Source: an uncultured Flavobacteriaceae bacterium
GTDB taxonomy: Bacteria > Bacteroidota > Bacteroidia > Flavobacteriales > Flavobacteriaceae
NCBI GenBank assembly: GCA_947497245.1
Contig: CANMFO010000003.1
Span: 310,001-374,000 of the forward strand
DNA length: 64,000 nt
Direction: 5' to 3'
The first letter of the stretch is position 1; the number at the start of each line of letters is the position of its first letter. Of this stretch, positions 63,836 to 64,000 are shown one piece after another. Both the position numbers and the translations under genes were made by a program. Under the pieces are notes generated by a model. The model had not been told where the DNA came from. It saw nothing but the letters and a program-made list of their open reading frames with translations, and did no database searches.

Positions 63836-64000
63836 TTTGGGCATGGCCCAGCTATTCAATTTGGGGGAAATGTACATGGATTTTGAAGCAGCGGTACCAT
63901 GGGTCAGCCCTTTCATGATCGGAAGAAGGTAGGGTTTCCGGGCCATCGATTGTTTTGTTTTCGATGAAGCGCTCATCAACTTTTCAACCGCCAATACTAC
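63779..64000 (-). CDS. Possible 3' end of a gene running out of the window, unrecognised
   Basis: Frame open on the minus strand from the window edge to a stop at 63779. Product reads AVEKLMSASSKTKQSMARKP... and ends QFFTIPF. No family was recognised. It overlaps the methyltransferase gene by 57 bases, more than usual for convergent genes, so it may be a chance frame. Confidence 0.3.
   Translation of the reverse strand, partial: VVLAVEKLMSASSKTKQSMARKPYLLPIMKGLTHGTAASKSMYISPKLNSWAMPKLGRRKSEYKSTQFFTIPF

Overview
The window is chromosomal DNA of a member of the Bacteroidota, most likely a marine Flavobacteriaceae (Muricauda/Robiginitalea-like; the genus is inference). The evidence is: gldE and gldD directly after mutY-ssb; three TonB-dependent receptors and many lipoproteins; DUF4270, DUF4199, DUF4301 and DUF2807 proteins typical of the phylum; no Shine-Dalgarno sequences; frequent TTG starts; and promoters of the Bacteroidota form TTG-N17-21-TAnnTTTG. 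Base composition and gene style are even throughout. I see no insertion sequence, prophage, CRISPR array, tRNA or rRNA.

Layout. 1-5.4 kb: 3' part of a GH3 glycosidase, xth, a Tas-type aldo/keto reductase, radA (minus) and a CAP-domain lipoprotein. 5.5-8.85 kb: minus-strand operon panC-panD-flippase-like protein-esterase-like protein. 8.95-13.7 kb: GT5-like protein, DUF4270 lipoprotein, glmS. 13.9-18.7 kb: TonB receptor, then atpD-atpC. 19.3-27.7 kb: biotin cluster (bioF, DUF2007, bioD, bioA, a FabF-like ketosynthase, bioB) with a GT39 membrane protein inserted on the other strand and a JmjC-type oxygenase at the end. 27.7-30.4 kb: recX, RNase G, a 29-residue basic protein, HU. 30.5-35 kb: mutY, ssb, gldE, gldD, a PLP dehydratase. 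35-37 kb: minus-strand set that looks metal related. 37-40 kb: DUF2807, DUF4199, rplU-rpmA, a DinB-fold protein. 40.4-45 kb: TonB receptor facing a LytS/LytTR pair. 45-50 kb: ahcY, Sfp-type transferase, and a vitamin-uptake set (thiamine-binding domain, PnuC, NadR-like kinase) followed by DUF4301. 50-55.3 kb: two paralogous small secreted proteins and an NtrC-type regulator convergent with a hybrid kinase. 55.3-58.9 kb: TPP riboswitch, TonB receptor, Gfo/Idh oxidoreductase. 59-64 kb: Rieske-like lipoprotein, greA behind a structured leader, HIT protein, histidine kinase, flavin reductase and a membrane-linked methyltransferase.

How the genes fit together. Most of the window is core metabolism and housekeeping: pantothenate, amino sugar, biotin, SAM-cycle recycling, ATP synthase and DNA repair. 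The best leads are the riboswitch that marks one TonB receptor as a thiamine receptor, a structured RNA ahead of greA, the ketosynthase inside the biotin genes, the paired secreted proteins beside a phosphorelay, a serine-less esterase homologue, and several lineage-specific protein architectures. I did not find a defence island or another large undescribed system. All calls are by eye from translated sequence, without database searches.
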